Below, one piece after another: positions 60,331 through 64,000 of a stretch of DNA of 64,000 nucleotides; within the stretch, counting starts at the first letter, position 1; each line of letters opens with the position of its first letter. Location: positions 1-64,000 of the forward strand of contig CANTFL010000057.1 of assembly GCA_947650285.1 (NCBI GenBank). The letters are read 5' to 3'. A program made the translations under genes and the position numbers. Origin of the DNA: Hyaloperonospora brassicae. Lineage: Eukaryota; Oomycota; Peronosporomycetes; Peronosporales; Peronosporaceae. The notes under the pieces are model-generated. The model ran no database searches. It worked only from the letters and a program-made list of their open reading frames with translations, and had not been told where the DNA came from.

Positions 60331-61640
60331 TCAACCAATGCGTTTGTTGTAGTCACGTATTTGGTAGATATCGGTCATTGTCGCCGCCTCCACGATATCA
60401 CACTTGATCCAGCTCTTACATGTTACTTGCTCGGGAACCTCCTCCCAGATCGATATAGCGCAGCGCACAGCCTTTACGAGGTATCCAATGATATTGATTA
60501 TGGTGTAGATTGGATCCAGTAGCCATAGAACAAATCTATTTTGATACCGCGATTTAAATGACCGAGTAATTCCTATCAGAAGGTAAACACGTGAGAATTG
60601 CTGGTAAAGAGACCATACATCCAAACTTACCTGTGTCTAGCGGTTGCAAATGTGCTGTCATGTTTGACGGCAGAAACGACATCTTGACGTTGTTGCATTC
60701 AGGGGCGGCATAGTGACACGATGCGTTGTCCAGCAGAAGAAGCGCTCGCCTCCCGTGCATCTTGGCATCGAAGTGCTGGATATACATAGCAAATTTTGAC
60801 CTTTTCTGCCACGCAGTCTGGTCGTTGAGTAGATAAACTTCATTTGCTTGGTGTTGGCGTTGCAAAATGCTCGTGGTCTCTGCGGATTACCTGTGACAAC
60901 GATATCCATATTCTACGTGCTGGTCATATTGCAGCACATTGCAACTGTGATACGATCCATTTCAGACTGCTTTTCGTTGCGCTTGACCGTTGCCACCGTC
61001 TTGTTTGGAAGTAGGAGATAAAAGGGAGCTGATCGTCCAAATTGAATACATTCCGTGGTAGATATTGGCCAATCATCTCTTTAAACTCCATTCGATTCAC
61101 TGCCCGTGGAGCGAGATCCACTGGTTTCGTCCTATCCTTGAAGCACATGCTTCTGGATGCCGTGACGAGTCTTGAAATTCGTGCAGCCACCCATATATAA
61201 GCCGCAGGTCTTTCTCGCTTATTCCTTGAGCGGCTCGGATTGAGCGACCTTCTTCTGGTATTAGTTAGTCTGTGAGAATTGATTTGCCGCCATTGAGACG
61301 ATAGTATGAGATGAACGCAGCCTCAAACGCTGATAACAGCGCATTTCGATTGCGCTTTCTGCACGTGGCAAGGAACGATTTGTCTAGTGCCTGTAGAATC
61401 CTTTCTGCTTCCGTTGTGTAGACATGAAGGCCGAGCCTCTCTCTGAAACAGTCTTGTATTTGAGACAACTTGATGCCTGGTGTGCGTGTGATGTGCACCT
61501 GCACCTGACGCTTTTGATTTATCGTGAGAACCGTTCGCTTTGTCGAGATGTATGAGGTGTAACGGAAGCAAATGTGCAATACGGCAGGCAATACAAGATA
61601 TGGAAAGTTCATTTGAGAGGGGAAACTGGTGGTTGGTGCG
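60331..61640 (-). pseudogene. pogo/Tigger-like (CENP-B type) DDE transposase, broken
   Basis: From high to low coordinates: an N-terminal part with KRTVLTINQKRQVQVHI and LSQIQDCFRERLGL (helix-turn-helix of the Psq/CENP-B type), then VFNLDDQLPFISYF, parallel to the first catalytic Asp block (NMDETGLFY), then RRALLLLDNASCHYA and MSFLPSNMTAHLQPLDTG, the classic second block (LLLDNCSAH .. LPPNTTSLLQPLDQG). Stops and shifts near 61265, 61190 and 60870 divide it. Such transposases cut and paste DNA into TA sites. Terminal inverted repeats were not found. Confidence 0.75.
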
Positions 61641-62429
61641 CGCTTTTTGGTGTTTCTTAAGTTTATTACCATACAAAACTCAAGTGACGCAGCTTGGCGC
61701 AGGATACGGGGTTCCTCAAACAGGAATTTCGCCTTCGATAAGGAATCTTTCATAGAAGGACGACTGTATGTTATGCGACCGAATGTACACATGATTGCGA
61801 TCATTCATGTGTATCCACGTTTATCTGCTTCATCCCCTCTCGTATTCCATTTCTTGAAAACTGCTTCTTCTAGATCTTCAACAGCTGTATAGCACGAAGA
61901 AAAAGGTGTGTCGACGCTTCATGCGTAGCTATAGAGTTATTTATCGCTCGGTATAATCTTATGTTGCTTTTCGCTCTACTATCCAGCATTTATGGCCCAA
62001 CACAATTTTAGCGTGTAGCTGTCATCTTGGCCGAGCTCAATAATTCGGGTGAGACGGAGCCGTATTCCACTGGCGCGTACACAATGCTAAGTAAGATGCT
62101 GAAGTTAGGACGTGAGGTAACATGAGATGACGTAGAGACAAATAATATTGAAGGAGACAACAGTGGAGATCTGATGAACATGTGCTCATGCTTGCGAACA
62201 CGCAAAATTAGTTGCACCATAACAAACAACCGATTCTACTGGAATATTTTGGTCGTCACAAGTAAGTACTTGCTCATTGTAGTAATTAATGCCGGTGCTG
62301 ATGTGTAAATTGTGGTATAGATGCTGTAAATTGTATTCAGTAGTCGCCAATCGTACTGTAATATACCTACCTACCGCCTACAGTAATGTATGAATGTTGT
62401 AAAGGTAGACGCACTATTTCTTCTTAAGT

Positions 62430-62760
62430 ATAGGACATGAGGCTTATAAGAGATGCAGCTCGGTCCACTTGGTCCACTCCGGACATGAGATTCTTCATGT
62501 ACTGCTACATGATTACGCCATACATTCTCAATGAAGTCGTTTTGCACGCGGTACATTTTAGTACGAGGCTCGCATCGTGGAGTTCTTCTAACATGTGGCA
62601 AAGGTACCGGCGTGTCAGCAACATCCATGTTGTAAATCTGTCTGATCAACTGAGACAAAGACGAATCCTGCACCTTCCAAATCCTCGAAAATGCTCTTTT
62701 CGTAAATTTGCTACGAGACTTCTAGAGTTATTGGGCATGATGCCGATAAGTAAGCATGCG
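62430..62760 (-). pseudogene. Possible piggyBac-like transposase remnant
   Basis: On the minus strand one frame gives YMKNLMSGVDQVDRAASL near 62440-62500, resembling the piggyBac signature (Y-N-x-x-M-x-G-V-D-x-x-D-Q), preceded by a stop. Another frame in the same stretch gives a 100-codon open reading (62371-62673). The rest of the transposase is not recognisable. Confidence 0.35.
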
Positions 62761-63666
62761 ATTAATTCATATTTGAATGGTCACTTCACAAGTATACATT
62801 AGTGGCGCATTTGTTATGTTGACTTTAAATCGTTGTGATTTTTTGCATTTTATTTTTTGTATTTTGTCCTAGTTTTATACGCATCTCGCACATTTTTTAC
62901 ATGCAGCTTTCCGGTTGCTGACGCGCTTTTGACTTGCTTGCCAATCGTCGCTATGACTTCAAGACCAAGCGACGAATGTTAGTATCGCAAGACAACCACA
63001 TGAGCAAATTTGCGACAACCACATGAGGTAATTTGCTGATAAATAAGTAGAGCACATAACCAAGTAGAATAACAACGGAGGACGGGTTTCCCTTGTTTTT
63101 CTCTCCGAGTTGTGGCAAAAACCAAATTAGCATATTTAAACCGATTTGGTTTAAGTACAAAAATCAATCATTCACAATTATTCAGTGCATTTTATCCTTT
63201 GCAAAATCAGTGCATTTTGCGCTCGTATTGGATGCTCCAGCCGTCCAACGTCACCCGCTGTTTTTACAATAGAAATAGGGGTAGGAGTGTCCCACTCATA
63301 TTTCCACACGATCATTATTTCTCATACTGGAGAAGCGCCTCAGGGGTTGAGACACGACACTTCTACTCGCACGCTCACACTCACACGTAGCGACGAAGAG
63401 CTCAGTCGTCGACACACACACACACACACTGCGTCGTCTGCGAAGCGGTTGACGAGGAGAGTCCTCACACGCAAATCAGAGTGCGACTGAAGGAGCGGCA
63501 GAGGTACGCGAGCGAACGCTGAGCATTTTCCGCCTACCGTTTCTACTTGCGATAGTATCAGAATAAAGAGACCTGACGTGTTCATTGGCTGCATTGCGAT
63601 TCCTTGGCCAGAGTCGGGTGATATTACATTTGACAGTTGCAGTAAAGCTCTCTCGCAGTGATCACG
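62761..63666. other. Intergenic region before the last gene
   Basis: AT-rich until about 63200, then GC-richer, with a CA microsatellite at about 63411-63430. The part from 63300 on probably contains the promoter and 5' UTR of the gene at 63667. A near-repeat 'tgagcaaatttgcgacaaccacatgag' type duplication (ACAACCACATGAG) lies near 62993-63026. Confidence 0.45.
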
Positions 63667-64000
63667 ATGGCAAGCAAGCGGGACAGCGATTTGTACGTGA
63701 CTGTGTCGAGAGACACATGTCGAGACAGCAGCGGGTATGACGACGTGGCCAAGAGGTCGAGCGCGTCACGTGCAAAGCACGAGCAAAGGGGCGATACTGA
63801 GTCCACGAACGTGCTGTGCTCGAGCCCGAAGGAGGTCGTGTCGCCGACGTCGTCCAGTAGCAACGGCTCTAGTGTCGAGCTGAGTGCAGAAGCAGAGTAC
63901 GACGCGGGACATGAGGCCGGAGACAGAAAAGCGCTCGCGGCGATTGTGCCCACGTCAGCTACAGCGACCGAAACCGACTCGGACGTAGAAGAAGGGCGTA
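63667..64000 (+). CDS. 5' part of an unrecognised Ser/acid-rich gene, cut by the window end
   Basis: The ATG at 63667 (context CACGATGGC) opens a frame of 111 codons with no stop up to the window end. It begins MASKRDSDLYVTVSRDT and continues Ser/Asp/Glu/Lys-rich with short Ser and Thr runs, ending in TETDSDVEEGR. This looks like a disordered N-terminal region of a nuclear or regulatory protein. Codons mostly end in G or C, as in the other host genes here. No domain is visible yet. Confidence 0.65.
   Translation, partial: MASKRDSDLYVTVSRDTCRDSSGYDDVAKRSSASRAKHEQRGDTESTNVLCSSPKEVVSPTSSSSNGSSVELSAEAEYDAGHEAGDRKALAAIVPTSATATETDSDVEEGR

Overview
The window looks like a piece of an oomycete nuclear genome (Phytophthora or downy-mildew type). 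It holds a few compact genes with short GT-AG introns and GC-rich third codon positions, set in a much larger, AT-richer landscape of broken Ty1/copia and Ty3/gypsy elements and DNA transposons. The assignment is inferred from gene architecture and repeat content; no marker fixes the species.

Host genes. Left cluster, 11.0-14.8 kb: a HAD-family sugar-phosphate phosphatase (minus), an RBBP4/MSI1-type WD40 histone chaperone in four exons (minus), and, head to head with it across about 240 bp, a small four-exon VPS55/LEPROT-like endosomal membrane protein (plus) that no single open frame reveals. Middle, 30.1-31.6 kb: a PX-domain sorting nexin (plus). VPS55 and sorting nexins both act in endosomal sorting, but the genes are 15 kb apart and no linkage is implied. 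Right, 56.2-59.0 kb: the SYF1/XAB2 HAT-repeat splicing factor (plus), whose first exon appears to be the start codon alone. At 63.67 kb an unrecognised serine/acid-rich gene begins and runs off the end.

Repeats. 1-9 kb: a decayed minus-strand copia element with GATC-dense long-repeat copies, two near-perfect palindromes and a fold-back repeat rich in TGC/TTG triplets. 16.5-28.2 kb: LTR fragments and a decayed minus-strand gypsy element. 32-43 kb: an AT-rich desert without recognisable genes. 43.1-44.7 kb: a Mutator-like (Pack-MULE-type) element with 314-bp terminal inverted repeats, an exact 9-bp target duplication and gene-like cargo. 46.3-55.8 kb: three solo LTRs and one full-length gypsy/chromovirus element, each with an exact 5-bp target duplication. 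60.3-62.8 kb: remains of a pogo/Tigger-like and possibly a piggyBac-like transposase.

Most unusual feature. The full-length gypsy element carries a long open frame on its opposite strand, starting about 110 bp inside the 3' LTR and running back into the end of pol. Its C-terminal part is a regular coiled coil lying exactly opposite the low-complexity linker between integrase and chromodomain of pol. The arrangement resembles the antisense genes of some retroviruses.
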